Part shown: piece after piece, positions 33,885 through 43,208 of the stretch
How the letters are laid out: every line of letters begins with the position of its first letter
Numbering within the stretch: position 1 is the first letter of the stretch
The notes under the pieces: model-generated
Seen by the model: only the letters and a program-made list of their open reading frames with translations
Database searches by the model: none
What the model was told of the DNA's origin: nothing
NCBI GenBank assembly: GCA_028871345.1
Contig: JAGWNK010000006.1
Coordinates: 49,890 to 113,889 of the forward strand
Direction: 5' to 3'
DNA length: 64,000 nt
From: Alphaproteobacteria bacterium
GTDB taxonomy: Bacteria > Pseudomonadota > Alphaproteobacteria > Micropepsales > Micropepsaceae
Translations under genes and position numbers: made by a program

Positions 33885-34439
33885 ATGACGGGCGGAATTC
33901 CTCAAGGTTTGGCGAGCCTCCAGCGCGAGGCGGCGAAGGCGCGCGGACTGCCGCCGGTCGAGCGCTGGAACCCGCCCCATTGCGGCGACATCGACATCCG
34001 AATCGCCCGCGACGGCACCTGGTTCCATCAAGGCTCGCCCATCGGGCGCAGGGAACTGGTGCGACTGTTTTCCACGATCCTGCGCAAGGATCCCGACGGC
34101 TTCCACCTGGTGACGCCCGCCGAGAAGATGCGCATCACCGTCGAGGACGCGCCGTTCCTCGCCGTTCTGCTGGCGGCGGAAGGCTCCGGGCGGGAACAGC
34201 AGCTTGTCTTCACCACCAATGTCGGCGACGAGACCGTTGCCGGACCCGCCAATCCGATCCGGGTCGAGACCGATTCCACCACCCTGGAGCCGCGACCCTA
34301 TGTCCATGTGCGCCGCGGCCTCGAGGCCCTCATCGCGCGTCCGGTCTTCTATCAGTTGGTCGATCTGGCGGTGGCGGACGGCAGCGGCGCGCTCGGCGTG
34401 TGGAGCGGCGGCGCGTTCTTTTCACTGGGGCGTGCATGA
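33885..34439 (+). CDS. DUF1285 family protein
   Basis: The 184-residue protein matches DUF1285. Near the start it has PPVERWNPPHCGDIDIRIARDGTW; then come FHQGSPIGRRELVRLFSTIL, the HLVTPAEKMRI segment and late on RPVFYQLVDLAV. The function is unknown. The family has a two-domain fold and is widespread in proteobacteria, often before a NUDIX gene and a CCA-adding enzyme, as here. ATG 33885 agrees with family start. The stop overlaps the next start as ATGA, so the genes are coupled. Confidence 0.88.
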   Translation: MTGGIPQGLASLQREAAKARGLPPVERWNPPHCGDIDIRIARDGTWFHQGSPIGRRELVRLFSTILRKDPDGFHLVTPAEKMRITVEDAPFLAVLLAAEGSGREQQLVFTTNVGDETVAGPANPIRVETDSTTLEPRPYVHVRRGLEALIARPVFYQLVDLAVADGSGALGVWSGGAFFSLGRA

Positions 34440-35071
34440 CGCCGGCCGGTCTCGTAGCGGATCATGGCGCCGCCTTGCGGGCCAAGCTGCTGCCTGATCC
34501 GCCGCCGCTGCCGCTCGCGCCTCCGCGTGGCGACTACGATCTAAACCCGGCGGTGCGCCCGGCGACCGCGCCGCCGCTGGTCCCGGCGGCGGTCATGATA
34601 CCGATTGTGCTGCGCCCGGAGCCGACCGTGCTCTTCACCCAGCGCAGCGAGTCCTTGACGCGCCATGCGGGGCAGGTGAGCTTTCCCGGCGGCTGCGCCG
34701 ATCCTGAAGACGTCACGCTGGTCGCCACCGCCATGCGGGAACTGCGGGAAGAGACCGGCATCGCCTCCGACTATGTTTCCGTGGCGGGGTTCCTCGACGC
34801 CTACGAGACCGTGACGGGCTATGCGGTGCTGCCTGTCGTCGGGTTGTTGCGCGAAGGATTCACACTCGCCCTCGATGCCCGCGAAGTCGACACGGTGTTC
34901 GAAGTGCCGCTCGCATTCCTGCTGGACCGCAAGAGCCGCCAGGAGGACCGCCTGCAATGGAAGGGCGGCATCCGCCGCGTTTATGCCTTCCAGTACGAAA
35001 CACGCTATATCTGGGGAGCGACCGCGGCCATCCTGGTCGACTTCGCGGACAGGCTTCATGACGCGTCTTGA
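34436..35071 (+). CDS. CoA pyrophosphatase-type NUDIX hydrolase
   Basis: The 211-residue protein has the extended CoA-hydrolase pattern LTRHAGQVSFPGGCADPED followed by the Nudix box AMRELREETGI. Enzymes of this NudL-like group hydrolyse coenzyme A and its thioesters to phosphopantetheine and 3',5'-ADP. The GQVSFPGG motif before the Nudix box is the group's hallmark. It is coupled to DUF1285 by ATGA and overlaps the next gene by 14 bases. Confidence 0.88.
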   Translation: MTPAGLVADHGAALRAKLLPDPPPLPLAPPRGDYDLNPAVRPATAPPLVPAAVMIPIVLRPEPTVLFTQRSESLTRHAGQVSFPGGCADPEDVTLVATAMRELREETGIASDYVSVAGFLDAYETVTGYAVLPVVGLLREGFTLALDAREVDTVFEVPLAFLLDRKSRQEDRLQWKGGIRRVYAFQYETRYIWGATAAILVDFADRLHDAS

Positions 35072-36272
35072 TCCCCAGCCCTGGATGACGGCGCCCGAGA
35101 CGGTGCGGCTGATGCAGGCGCTGGGCGAGGGCCGCTTCGTGGGCGGCGCGGTGCGCAATGCGCTTCTGCATCGCGATGTCGCCGACATCGATGTCGCCAC
35201 GCCGCTCGTGCCTGCCGAGGTCGTCAAGCGCCTCGAGGCGGCGCGCATCAAGTCCGTGCCCACCGGCATCGAGCACGGCACCATCACCGCCGTCGTCGAC
35301 GGCAGGCCTTACGAAGTCACGACACTGCGCCGTGATGTCGTCACCGACGGCCGCCGCGCCATCGTCGCCTTCACCACCGACTGGGCGGAGGATGCGCGCC
35401 GTCGCGACTTCACCATGAACGCGCTCTATGCCGCCGCCGACGGCGAAGTGTTCGATCATGTCGGCGGCGTCGCAGATCTTCAGGCGGGACGCGTGCGCTT
35501 CGTCGGCGATCCGGTGCAGCGCATCCGCGAGGATTACCTGCGCATCCTGCGCCTGTTCCGCTTCCACGCCTGGTACGGCCGCGGCGCGCTGGATGCCGAG
35601 GCCTTGCGCGCGGGCGCCACGGAACGGACGGGGCTCGCCAGACTCTCCGGCGAACGCATCCAGAGTGAGATGCTGCGGCTGCTCGCCGCGCCTGATCCTG
35701 GAGCCGTGCTCAATGCCATGGCCCGCGAAGCGATCCTGGGCGAAGTCCTGCCTGGCGAGGTCTCCATCGGTCGCGTCGAGCGCCTGGCCGCCATCGATCG
35801 CGACGCATTCTTCACGCCCGACGCGGTGCTGCGTTTGGCCGCGCTGGTTCCGCCGCTGGCGGCCGCCCCGGTCGCCGAACGCTGGAAGCTGTCCAATGCC
35901 GACCGCGACCGGCTGCTCGACCTGACGTCGGCGGGCGAGGCGCTCGCGCCGCATCTGTCGGCGCGGGAGGTGCGCCGGCTGCTCTACCGTCTCGGCAAGC
36001 AGCGTTTCCGCGACCGCCTGTTTCTCGCCTGGGCCGACGATCCGCGCGCCGCCATCCAGTGGCGCGCGCTGCTGGCCATGGCCGATGCCTGGCAGCGGCC
36101 GCAATTTCCCCTGTCGGGCCGCGAGGTGATGAAGGCCGGCGTGCCCGAGGGTCCGCTGGTCGGCAAGGTCATCGCCGAAGTGGAATCCTGGTGGATCGAC
36201 AGCGACTTCACGGAAGACCGGTTCTCCCTGGCGGAGCGGCTGAAAGCGGTGGTGCAGGCGGTGGCACGGTGA
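35058..36272 (+). CDS. CCA-adding enzyme / poly(A) polymerase-family tRNA nucleotidyltransferase
   Basis: The 404-residue class II nucleotidyltransferase has GRFVGGAVRNALLHRDVADIDVAT, where D-x-D supplies the catalytic metal ligands. It also has RRDFTMNALY, the GVADLQAGRVRFVGDPVQRIREDYLRILRLFRF stretch (about 135-170) and a helical C-terminal domain. It adds or repairs the 3' CCA of tRNAs, or the CC or A part if the activities are split. Length is typical for the alphaproteobacterial form. It is the third gene of the DUF1285-NUDIX-CCA run. Confidence 0.9.
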   Translation: MTRLDPQPWMTAPETVRLMQALGEGRFVGGAVRNALLHRDVADIDVATPLVPAEVVKRLEAARIKSVPTGIEHGTITAVVDGRPYEVTTLRRDVVTDGRRAIVAFTTDWAEDARRRDFTMNALYAAADGEVFDHVGGVADLQAGRVRFVGDPVQRIREDYLRILRLFRFHAWYGRGALDAEALRAGATERTGLARLSGERIQSEMLRLLAAPDPGAVLNAMAREAILGEVLPGEVSIGRVERLAAIDRDAFFTPDAVLRLAALVPPLAAAPVAERWKLSNADRDRLLDLTSAGEALAPHLSAREVRRLLYRLGKQRFRDRLFLAWADDPRAAIQWRALLAMADAWQRPQFPLSGREVMKAGVPEGPLVGKVIAEVESWWIDSDFTEDRFSLAERLKAVVQAVAR

Positions 36273-37117
36273 GATTCGAACTCGTTCAGTCGCTGTCGAT
36301 TCCCGGCGATCCGGAAAAAGCCAATGATGACGCCTTCGCCGTTGAACCCATGGCCGCCACGGTGTTCGACGGCGCCACGGGTCTCGGCGGCAATCTGATG
36401 CCCGGACCCAGCGATGCCGCCTGGATCGCGCAATTCGGCGCGCGGCGCCTCCTGGCGCATTTGCGCGAAAGCGACGAACCGGTCGAGGCCTTGCGCCGGG
36501 CGCTCGCCGACACCAAGACGTCGTTCGAAGGGTTGCGCCGGCGCGCTCCCAAGGAGCGCTACGAGATTCCCTATGCCTCGATGATTCTTGCCGTCGCCCG
36601 CGAGGACAGCGTTGAAGCGTTGTGGTTCGGGGATTGTGCCATGCTGGTCGAGCGCCTCGACGGCGAGGTTGAGATGGTGGGCGAGGCTTTCGACAAGCGC
36701 GCCGCGGAAGCCAACCGCGCCCGCATGCTGTCCGATGCCAAGGGGCTGCCGCCGGTCGGCGCCTTGTCGCGCGCCGAATTCACGCCGCACATCCGCAGCG
36801 CGCGCAACCACGTCAACACCGATCGCGGCGGCTGGCTGTTCTCGCCCGAGCCGCGCGCCGCCGATCATGTCGCCTCGCGCCGCGTCTCGGCCGCACCGGG
36901 CACGCACCTCTTGCTCGCCAGCGACGGATTTCTCGCGCTGGCCTGCGATTATGGAGCATACGATGCGGCCGGCCTCCTGCGCGCCGCCCGCGACAACGGC
37001 CTGGCTGCCCTCGCGCAAGAGGTCCGCGCCATCGAGAACGAAGATTTCGACGGCCGCCGCTTCCCGCGCTTCAAGAAGAGCGACGACTGCACCGCGGTGC
37101 TGCTCAAGGTCATCTGA
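36269..37117 (+). CDS. PP2C-like serine/threonine phosphatase-fold protein
   Basis: The 282-residue protein resembles PP2C. It has SLSIPGDPEKANDDAFAVEP with a metal-ligand aspartate pair, TVFDGATGL in place of the usual DG motif, LWFGDCAMLVER, LLLASDGFLAL and a final KKSDDCTAVLL, matching the spaced Asp motifs I, II, VIII and XI. It lacks a sensor domain. It starts at GTG 36269, overlapping the stop of the CCA-enzyme gene (GTGA). The substrate is unknown. Confidence 0.8.
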   Translation: MRFELVQSLSIPGDPEKANDDAFAVEPMAATVFDGATGLGGNLMPGPSDAAWIAQFGARRLLAHLRESDEPVEALRRALADTKTSFEGLRRRAPKERYEIPYASMILAVAREDSVEALWFGDCAMLVERLDGEVEMVGEAFDKRAAEANRARMLSDAKGLPPVGALSRAEFTPHIRSARNHVNTDRGGWLFSPEPRAADHVASRRVSAAPGTHLLLASDGFLALACDYGAYDAAGLLRAARDNGLAALAQEVRAIENEDFDGRRFPRFKKSDDCTAVLLKVI

Positions 37118-37216
37118 GGTTGCCTCTCTTCTTGTGGGGTGTCTCGTTCGACAATCCTTGCGATTTATCGCCGTTTGGACCATCACCGATCGGCGCATTC
37201 AACGGGCAAGTGACAG

Positions 37217-38176
37217 ATGCAGTCCGAGCATTGGAAACCCAGGAAGGTCGTGATCGTCGGCGCGGGCGCGGTAGGCTCCACTCTCGCCTATACCCTGGCG
37301 CTGCGCGGTCTGGCGGACGAGATCGTGCTCCTCGACGCCAATCGCGAGTTCGCCATGGGCCAGGTCCTCGATCTCGAGCACGGCCAGGCCTTCTTCCCGT
37401 CGATCCGGATCCGCGTCGGGGAGCCCGCGGATTACGCCGACGCCTCGCTGATCGTCATCACGGCGGGCGCCAAGCAGCGTCCGGGCGAGAGCCGGCTCGA
37501 GCTGGTCCAGCGCAATGCCAGGATCATCGAAGGCCTGATGGACGAGATCGTGGCGCAGCAATCGCCTGCGGTCGTCCTCATCGTCTCCAATCCGGTGGAC
37601 GTCCTCACCTATGTAGCCCACCGGCGCTCAGGCTGGCGGCGCGGGCGCGTCATCGGCTCGGGCACCGTGCTCGACAGCGCGCGCTTCCGTCATCTGCTGG
37701 CCAAGCGCTGCGGCGTCGACGTGCACAACGTCCACGCCCACATCATGGGCGAGCACGGCGACAGCGAATTCGCCGCCTGGTCGATCACCAACATGGCGGG
37801 CATGCCGTACGACCAGTTCTGCCGCCTGTGTGCCAGGTGTGACGACTCCGACGAGATGCGCCGGGGCATCGTGCACGAGGTGCGCCATTCGGCCTATCAC
37901 ATCATCGGCTACAAGGGCGCCACCTGGTTCGCCGTTGCGCTGGCGCTGACACAGATCGCCGGAGCCGTCCTGCGCAACCAGCACAGCGTGCTGACGGTCT
38001 CCGCTGTACTCGACGGCGAGTATGGGCTTCAAGGCGTCAGCCTCGGCGTGCCCTGCACGGTGTCATGGAAGGGCGTCGAACAGGTCTTGCAGGTCGATCT
38101 GCCCCCCGACGAGCGGGACGCGCTGGCCAGGTCCGCGCACGCGATGCGCCAGATCATCGACGGCCTTCAATCCTGA
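37217..38176 (+). CDS. ldh: L-lactate dehydrogenase (NAD-dependent)
   Basis: The 319-residue protein has the NAD fold VVIVGAGAVGSTLAYTLAL and the catalytic histidine in IMGEHGDSEF. The specificity loop reads GAKQRPGESR, with glutamine where malate dehydrogenases have arginine, which favours lactate over malate. It also has SNPVDVLTYVA and SGTVLDSARFR, as in LDH. It interconverts pyruvate and L-lactate. It stands alone downstream of the PP2C-like gene with a 99-base gap. Malate dehydrogenase is the rejected alternative. Confidence 0.9.
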   Translation: MQSEHWKPRKVVIVGAGAVGSTLAYTLALRGLADEIVLLDANREFAMGQVLDLEHGQAFFPSIRIRVGEPADYADASLIVITAGAKQRPGESRLELVQRNARIIEGLMDEIVAQQSPAVVLIVSNPVDVLTYVAHRRSGWRRGRVIGSGTVLDSARFRHLLAKRCGVDVHNVHAHIMGEHGDSEFAAWSITNMAGMPYDQFCRLCARCDDSDEMRRGIVHEVRHSAYHIIGYKGATWFAVALALTQIAGAVLRNQHSVLTVSAVLDGEYGLQGVSLGVPCTVSWKGVEQVLQVDLPPDERDALARSAHAMRQIIDGLQS

Positions 38177-38250
38177 TCCCGGCTGCGGGCCGTTTTCACG
38201 CGCCCCGTCTCGGAGCTTGAAACCTCTGCCTCTCTTCGAGGCGCTTCGCC

Positions 38251-38934
38251 CTAGATCCCCACCATGCGCACGACGGGCTCGAACCAGCCTGCGCCCTGCA
38301 TGCGGATCACGCCGTCCCAGATCATGCGCAGGGCGACGAACAGCACGATGAAGATGCCGGCATAGCTGATCCAGGGATATTTGTGCAGCACCCGCGCCAC
38401 CAGGCTCGCGGCAAGTCCCATCAGCGCGATCGACAGCGTCAGCCCGATCACCAGCACGCCCCAGTGCCGCATGGCGGCGCCGGCCACCGCCAGCACGTTG
38501 TCGAGCGACATCGAGATGTCGGCCAAGGCGATGTTGAGGATGGCCCGTCGTATGGCCTGCGGATGGCTCTGGCCCGCGCACCTGTAGGCCTGCTTTGCGG
38601 CGGTCTTGGCGGCACAGCCGGGGGCCTGCGCCTTGTGATCCCTGCTGGCCTGCTGCACGTCGCGCCACAACCGCGAGCAGACCCACAACAGCAGGATGCC
38701 CCCGGCGATGACGAGCGGGATGAAACGCAGCAGGTGCATGACGAAGGTGGCGAGCACGACGCGCGTCACGACCGCGGCCGCCAGGCCCCAGAAGATCACC
38801 TTCCGGCGGTCGCAGGCATCGACATGGGCCGCCGACATGCCGATGACGACGGCGTTGTCGCCGGCCAGCACGATGTCGATCAGGATCACCTGGAGGAGCG
38901 CGAAGAAGCCGCCTTGTGTGAAAAGATCGAGCAA
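38251..38934 (-). CDS. TerC/YjbE-family integral membrane protein
   Basis: The 227-residue protein has seven or so membrane helices and the paired TerC motifs LIDIVLAGDNAVVIGM (about 18-33) and LADISMSLDNVLAVAG (about 138-153), whose acidic residues line a putative metal site. YjbE/TerC proteins are implicated in manganese or other metal export. A charged loop (about 88-125) divides the two halves. It lies 24 bases upstream of hemF on the same strand, so some cotranscription is possible. Confidence 0.88.
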   Translation of the reverse strand: MLDLFTQGGFFALLQVILIDIVLAGDNAVVIGMSAAHVDACDRRKVIFWGLAAAVVTRVVLATFVMHLLRFIPLVIAGGILLLWVCSRLWRDVQQASRDHKAQAPGCAAKTAAKQAYRCAGQSHPQAIRRAILNIALADISMSLDNVLAVAGAAMRHWGVLVIGLTLSIALMGLAASLVARVLHKYPWISYAGIFIVLFVALRMIWDGVIRMQGAGWFEPVVRMVGI

Positions 38935-38958
38935 TGCGTTTCCTCGTGATCCGCCGGT

Positions 38959-39783
38959 CTAGGGCCAGCGTGCTTCCGGCGGCAGGGACATCAGGATGGC
39001 TTCCGGGTTGCCGCCGGTCTTGAGCCCGAATTGAGTGCCGCGGTCGTACAAGAGGTTGAACTCCACATAGCGGCCCCGGCGCTCGAGCTGAAGAGTCCGA
39101 TCGGCGTCGGTCCAGGCCTGGCCCATGCGCCGTCTGATGATTTGGGGATAAACCCCCAGAAATGCGAGTCCCACGGCCTTGGTGAAGGCGAAATCCCGCT
39201 CCCAGTCGCCGCTGTCCAGGTTGTCGTAGAAGATTCCGCCCACGCCGCGCGCCTCGCCCCGATGGGGCAGATAGAAGTACTCATCGCACCATTTCTTGAA
39301 GCGCGGATAATAGGATAGGTCGAATTCGTCGCAGGCGGCCTCTAGCGCCGTGTGGAACGTTGCGGTGTCCTCGGCGATGGGGACCGTCGGCGTCAGGTCG
39401 GCGCCGCCGCCGAACCAGGTCTTCGACGTGACGATGTGGCGCGTATTCATGTGGGCCGCCGGGGCATGCGGGTTCTTCATGTGCGCCACCAGCGAAATGC
39501 CGCTGGCCCAGAAGCGGGAATCCTCCGCTGCCCCGGGGATGCTCTTGGCGAACTCTTGCGGCAGGCGCCCGTACACGGTGGAGACGTTCACGCCCACCTT
39601 TTCGAACACGTCACCGCGCATCAGGCTCATGACGCCGCCGCCCGCGTCGCTGCCGTCGTCCGACGGGCGCTTCCACGCCTTGCGCGCGAAGCGGACGCCG
39701 CCCTCGATGGCTTCGAATTCGGCGCAAATCCTGTCGCGCAGCTCTTCGAACCACGCCTTGGCGCGGGCCTGGCGCTCGCTCAT
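38959..39783 (-). CDS. hemF: Oxygen-dependent coproporphyrinogen III oxidase HemF
   Basis: HemF decarboxylates two propionates of coproporphyrinogen III in aerobic haem synthesis. The 274-residue protein carries GGVMSLMRG and [12 protein letters not shown], then [25 protein letters not shown] and [20 protein letters not shown]. The active-site region is intact, ending [20 protein letters not shown]. Length is slightly shorter than the E. coli enzyme but complete. The ATG at 39783 overlaps the end of trmL by four bases, so the two genes are coupled. Confidence 0.96.
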   Translation of the reverse strand: MSERQARAKAWFEELRDRICAEFEAIEGGVRFARKAWKRPSDDGSDAGGGVMSLMRGDVFEKVGVNVSTVYGRLPQEFAKSIPGAAEDSRFWASGISLVAHMKNPHAPAAHMNTRHIVTSKTWFGGGADLTPTVPIAEDTATFHTALEAACDEFDLSYYPRFKKWCDEYFYLPHRGEARGVGGIFYDNLDSGDWERDFAFTKAVGLAFLGVYPQIIRRRMGQAWTDADRTLQLERRGRYVEFNLLYDRGTQFGLKTGGNPEAILMSLPPEARWP

Positions 39784-40229
39784 GGGAAGCCCGCGGTCTG
39801 GCGCAGACCTTCGGCGAGCGCGATGGCGCCCGCCTGCGCCACATTGAGCGAACGCAGGCCCGGGCGCATGGGAATGCGAAGGCGCGCATCGGCGCGCGCA
39901 TGCACCTCGTCGGGCACGCCTTGGCTTTCGCGGCCGAGCAGCAGGATGTCGCCGGGGTGGAACGCGAAATCCATGTATCTCATCGCGCCTTTGGTGGTCA
40001 GAAGGACGAGCCGCGCCCCCTGGCGGGTCTCGAGGAACGCCGGCCACGACGGATGGCGCGTGATCTCGGCCTGCGCCACGTAGTCCATGCCGGCGCGCCG
40101 GAGCTTGCCGTCGCCGAGCAGGAAACCGCAAGGTTCGATGAGATCGATTCCCACCCCCAGACAGGCGCCGAGCCGGATGAGGGCGCCGGCGTTCTGCGGG
40201 ATGTCGGGCTCGAAGAGGGCAAGACGCAT
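39780..40229 (-). CDS. trmL: tRNA (cytidine/uridine-34-2'-O)-methyltransferase TrmL
   Basis: The 149-residue SPOUT methyltransferase begins [20 protein letters not shown] and shows the knot motifs [14 protein letters not shown] and [21 protein letters not shown]. This pattern is specific for TrmL (YibK/CspR), which methylates the wobble ribose of tRNA-Leu isoacceptors. Length is normal. It is coupled to hemF by a four-base overlap and is divergent from the toxin-antitoxin genes. Confidence 0.93.
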   Translation of the reverse strand: MRLALFEPDIPQNAGALIRLGACLGVGIDLIEPCGFLLGDGKLRRAGMDYVAQAEITRHPSWPAFLETRQGARLVLLTTKGAMRYMDFAFHPGDILLLGRESQGVPDEVHARADARLRIPMRPGLRSLNVAQAGAIALAEGLRQTAGFP

Positions 40230-40249
40230 GGGATTCCTTGACGCTGATC

Positions 40250-40289
40250 ATAGTAACTCCCTAGGGTTGCCATAAGAGGAAGTTACTAT
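40250..40289. promoter_or_regulatory. Inverted repeat, probable operator of the toxin-antitoxin genes
   Basis: ATAGTAACT (40250-40258) is repeated as its exact complement AGTTACTAT (40281-40289) around 22 bases, 14 bases before the antitoxin ATG. Autoregulation by antitoxin or toxin-antitoxin complex at such a site is common. Confidence 0.55.
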
Positions 40290-40303
40290 TTGCGGATCAC
40301 GAA

Positions 40304-40729
40304 ATGGGCAAATACGACCCTCTGACAGTCTATTTGAAGGGGCGGGCGCAAGCCGAAGTTCCGCTCCGCTTCGAAGAGATCGCCGCGCTCATCGGATCGC
40401 CGCTGCCGCCTTCAGCCTATAGCCACCGGGCATGGTGGGCCAACGAGGCGACGGGGCACATCCATGCCGAGGCTTGGCTCGAAGCCGGTTTCGAGGCGGC
40501 ACAGGTCGACATGATCCGCCACCGGTTGGTGTTCCGGCGCCTGCGCCGGGGCATGGCGGAAGAGCCATGTCAATTCGAGCATCAGGGCCGGCATCCGTTG
40601 ATCGGCGCTCTCAAGGGCACCTTCACGATCGAACCGGGCGGCCGCGCATGCGCGCTGGAGACCTGCGAGACGCGCCTCGACGGCAAAGCGGACAGGATCG
40701 AACCGGGGCTTCGGAACGGCCTGCGATGA
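40304..40729 (+). CDS. Probable antitoxin: DUF7662-like domain plus PIN-toxin-binding tail
   Basis: The 141-residue protein begins MGKYDPLTVYLKG, then EVPLRFEEIAALIGSPLPPS and HRAWWANEATGHIHAEAWLE, a pattern I associate with DUF7662 domains (about 1-80). The C-terminal part contains HPLIGALKGTFTIEPG (97-112). This resembles the short segment with which Phd/VapB-type antitoxins occupy PIN toxins. The stop overlaps the PIN toxin start as ATGA, and an inverted repeat precedes the gene. The antitoxin role is therefore inferred from tail and context. It is not a standard AbrB, RHH or Phd fold by eye. Confidence 0.72.
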   Translation: MGKYDPLTVYLKGRAQAEVPLRFEEIAALIGSPLPPSAYSHRAWWANEATGHIHAEAWLEAGFEAAQVDMIRHRLVFRRLRRGMAEEPCQFEHQGRHPLIGALKGTFTIEPGGRACALETCETRLDGKADRIEPGLRNGLR

Positions 40730-41139
40730 CATCGTCTGTTCTGCTCGACACCTGCGCCGCGCTTTGGACTGTCGATGATTCCATTCCGGAGCCGGCGGCA
40801 GACGTGCTTTCGACGGCCTATCGGGCCGGCATTCCGACTTACGTCTCGCCGGTCACGGCCTGGGAGATCGGTGCCATGGCGCGCAAGGGCCGGTTCCGTG
40901 CGACCTGCTCGCCCCAGGCATGGTTTGAGCGGCTCATGGCGGTGCCGACCATGCGCCTTGCGCCCCTGACGCCGGAAATTCTTCTGGCATCCTGTTTTTT
41001 GCCAGGTATTCTCAGTTGCGATCCCGCGGATCGGATCATCGCCGCGACCGCGAGGGAGTGCGGCTTCATCCTCATGACCTACGACCGCGGGCTGTTGGAC
41101 TATGCCGCAGAAGGACACCTCCGCGTGGTAGAATGTTGA
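40726..41139 (+). CDS. PIN-domain toxin (VapC-like ribonuclease)
   Basis: The 137-residue protein is a PIN nuclease. LLDTCAALW holds Asp8, VTAWEIG holds Glu47, CDPADRIIAATA holds Asp99 and Asp102, and ILMTYD holds Asp120. The sequence LPGILSCDPADR matches the common LPG-x-h-x-DPADR of VapC toxins that partner Phd-like antitoxins. Such toxins cleave RNA (often tRNA) when released. All acidic residues are present, so it should be active. It is translationally coupled to the upstream antitoxin. Confidence 0.88.
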   Translation: MTSSVLLDTCAALWTVDDSIPEPAADVLSTAYRAGIPTYVSPVTAWEIGAMARKGRFRATCSPQAWFERLMAVPTMRLAPLTPEILLASCFLPGILSCDPADRIIAATARECGFILMTYDRGLLDYAAEGHLRVVEC

Positions 41140-41347
41140 TCATGACGCTAGGAAAGCTTTCGTGTGAATCGACCGGGCAACGCCCCGTTAGGTAAGGGTT
41201 TTTCTGCGGCATCGTGACGCAAGACCCCTTGCGATCATGTCAGTATTTTAGCCGTCCGCATCCCCGGAGCGCGCTGTTTGATCGCGACGACAACGCGTCG
41301 ACGGGTAATCTTGTTCTATGGACCGCGATTCTTCAGAGGTGAGCTCA

Positions 41348-41911
41348 GTGGCAACTGCGACGCAAACTACGCGACGCGATTTTCTCTATGTCGCAACCGG
41401 CGCCGTGGGCGCGGTCGGCGTGGCCTTCACGGCCTGGCCGTTCATTGACCAGATGAATCCCACCAGCGCGGTGCTCGCCATGTCCTCCATGGAAGCCGAC
41501 ATCGCCGCAATCCAGCCGGGCCAGCAGGTCGTCTTCAAGTGGCGGGGCCATCCCTTGTTCGTCCGCCGCCGCACGCCCAAGGAGATCGCCGAGGCGCGAG
41601 CCGTCCCGGTGTCGCAGCTCATCGATCCTCTGGCGCGCAACGCCAATCTGCCCGACAGCGCTCCGGCCACCGACGCCAATCGCGAGATCAAGCCGGAATG
41701 GATCATTGTCGTGGGCGTCTGCACCCATCTGGGTTGCACCCCGACGGTTTCGACGCCGCAATCGCCGCAAGGCGAATACGGGGGCTGGCTCTGCCATTGC
41801 CACGGCTCGCAATACGACGTGGCAGGGCGCGTCCGCAAAGGACCGGCTCCGCAGAACCTGGCGGTGCCGCCCTATTCCTTCATCGGTCCCACCAAGATCA
41901 AAGTCGGCTGA
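41348..41911 (+). CDS. petA: Ubiquinol-cytochrome c reductase iron-sulfur subunit (Rieske)
   Basis: The 187-residue Rieske protein of the bc1 complex carries the 2Fe-2S ligands in CTHLGC (125-130) and CHCHGS (149-154). It begins with a twin-arginine-type anchor ([10 protein letters not shown] followed by a hydrophobic helix, 8-31). GTG 41348 is chosen because GAGGTGA lies upstream with ideal spacing. ATG 41318 is in frame but has no ribosome binding site. It moves electrons from ubiquinol to cytochrome c1 and heads the petABC operon. Confidence 0.95.
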   Translation: MATATQTTRRDFLYVATGAVGAVGVAFTAWPFIDQMNPTSAVLAMSSMEADIAAIQPGQQVVFKWRGHPLFVRRRTPKEIAEARAVPVSQLIDPLARNANLPDSAPATDANREIKPEWIIVVGVCTHLGCTPTVSTPQSPQGEYGGWLCHCHGSQYDVAGRVRKGPAPQNLAVPPYSFIGPTKIKVG

Positions 41912-41922
41912 GGATAAGAACG

Positions 41923-43197
41923 ATGGCCGGTCACTCGACCTACGTCCCCCGTACTGCCTTTTCCAGGTGGCTCGATGAGCGTCTTCCGATCATCCGGATG
42001 ATGAACGATTCCTTCACCACCTTTCCCACGCCCAGGAACCTGAACTTCTGGTACACCTTCGGCGGCATTCTCACCTTCATGCTCGTGGTGCAGATCGTCA
42101 CCGGCATCGTGCTGGCGATGCACTACGTGCCGAACGCCGGGCTCGCCTTCAACTCGGTCGAAGGCCGGATCATGCGGGAGGTGAATTACGGCTGGCTGAT
42201 CCGCTACATCCACTCCAACGGCGCGTCGATGTTCTTCCTCGCCGTCTACATCCACATGTTCCGCGGTCTCTATTACGGTTCGTACAAGGCGCCGCGCGAA
42301 GTCATCTGGATCCTCGGCGTCTTCATCTATCTGCTGATGATGGCCACGGCCTTCTTCGGCTACGTGCTGCCCTGGGGGCAGATGTCGTTCTGGGGCGCCA
42401 CGGTGATCACTTCGCTGTTCAGCGCCATCGATCAGGTCGTCCCGCACCTCGGCACCGCGATCACCCAGTGGCTATGGGGCGGGTTCGCCGTCGATGATGC
42501 CACGCTCAACCGCTTCTTCTCGCTGCACTACCTGCTGCCCTTCGTCATCACGGGCGTGGTGGGGCTGCATGTCTGGGCGCTGCACGTGCCGGGCAACAAC
42601 AATCCGCTGGGCATCGACGTGAAGGGGCCCCAGGACACCCTGCCGTTCCACCCCTATTACACGGTGAAGGACGCCTTCTATCTGGCGCTGTTCGTCATCT
42701 TCTTCGCGGCCTTCGTGTTCTACGCCCCGAATTTCTTCGGCAATCCCGACAACTACACCCAGGCCAATCCGCTGGTGACGCCCACCGACATCGTTCCGGA
42801 GTGGTACTTGCTGCCGTTCTACGCGATGCTGCGCTCCATCCCGCAGAAGCTGATCGGCGTCTTGGTGCTGGTGGCGTCGCTCGTGACGCTGCTTTTCATT
42901 CCCTGGCTCGACACCTCGAAGGTGCGCTCCTGCCGCTTCCGGCCGATGATGAAGCAGCTCTTCTGGCTGTTCGCGGCGGATTGCGTCCTGCTCGGCTATT
43001 GCGGCGCGCAGACCGTCGATGCCGTGCGCTTCGGCATTCCCCTCTTGTGGCTGGCTCGAATCGGCACGGCCTACTACTTGGCCTTCTTCTGGGTGCTCAT
43101 GCCGCTGGTGGGATGGCTTGAGCGCCCCAAGAAAGTTCCCGACAGCATCGCCAAGCCTGTCACCGGGAACAAGTCCGCGGCCGGCGTCAAGGCGTGA
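41923..43197 (+). CDS. petB: Cytochrome b subunit of the bc1 complex
   Basis: The 424-residue protein has eight or more membrane helices and two pairs of haem-ligand histidines: the first of each near HYVPNAG/HSNGAS and the second in FSLHYLLPF and [31 protein letters not shown] forms the quinol-oxidation-site region and [10 protein letters not shown] the PEWY motif. Only 11 bases separate it from petA, and its stop is 11 bases before petC. Length is typical for alphaproteobacteria. Confidence 0.97.
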   Translation: MAGHSTYVPRTAFSRWLDERLPIIRMMNDSFTTFPTPRNLNFWYTFGGILTFMLVVQIVTGIVLAMHYVPNAGLAFNSVEGRIMREVNYGWLIRYIHSNGASMFFLAVYIHMFRGLYYGSYKAPREVIWILGVFIYLLMMATAFFGYVLPWGQMSFWGATVITSLFSAIDQVVPHLGTAITQWLWGGFAVDDATLNRFFSLHYLLPFVITGVVGLHVWALHVPGNNNPLGIDVKGPQDTLPFHPYYTVKDAFYLALFVIFFAAFVFYAPNFFGNPDNYTQANPLVTPTDIVPEWYLLPFYAMLRSIPQKLIGVLVLVASLVTLLFIPWLDTSKVRSCRFRPMMKQLFWLFAADCVLLGYCGAQTVDAVRFGIPLLWLARIGTAYYLAFFWVLMPLVGWLERPKKVPDSIAKPVTGNKSAAGVKA

Positions 43198-43208
43198 GGA
43201 GACCAACC

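Noticed and set aside
37217..38176. Malate dehydrogenase
   Set aside because: The specificity loop has Gln (GAKQRPGESR) rather than the Arg of malate dehydrogenases.
40238..40267. Sigma-70 promoter TTGACG ... TAGGGT before the antitoxin gene
   Set aside because: The -35 is good but no acceptable -10 lies at 16-18 bases.
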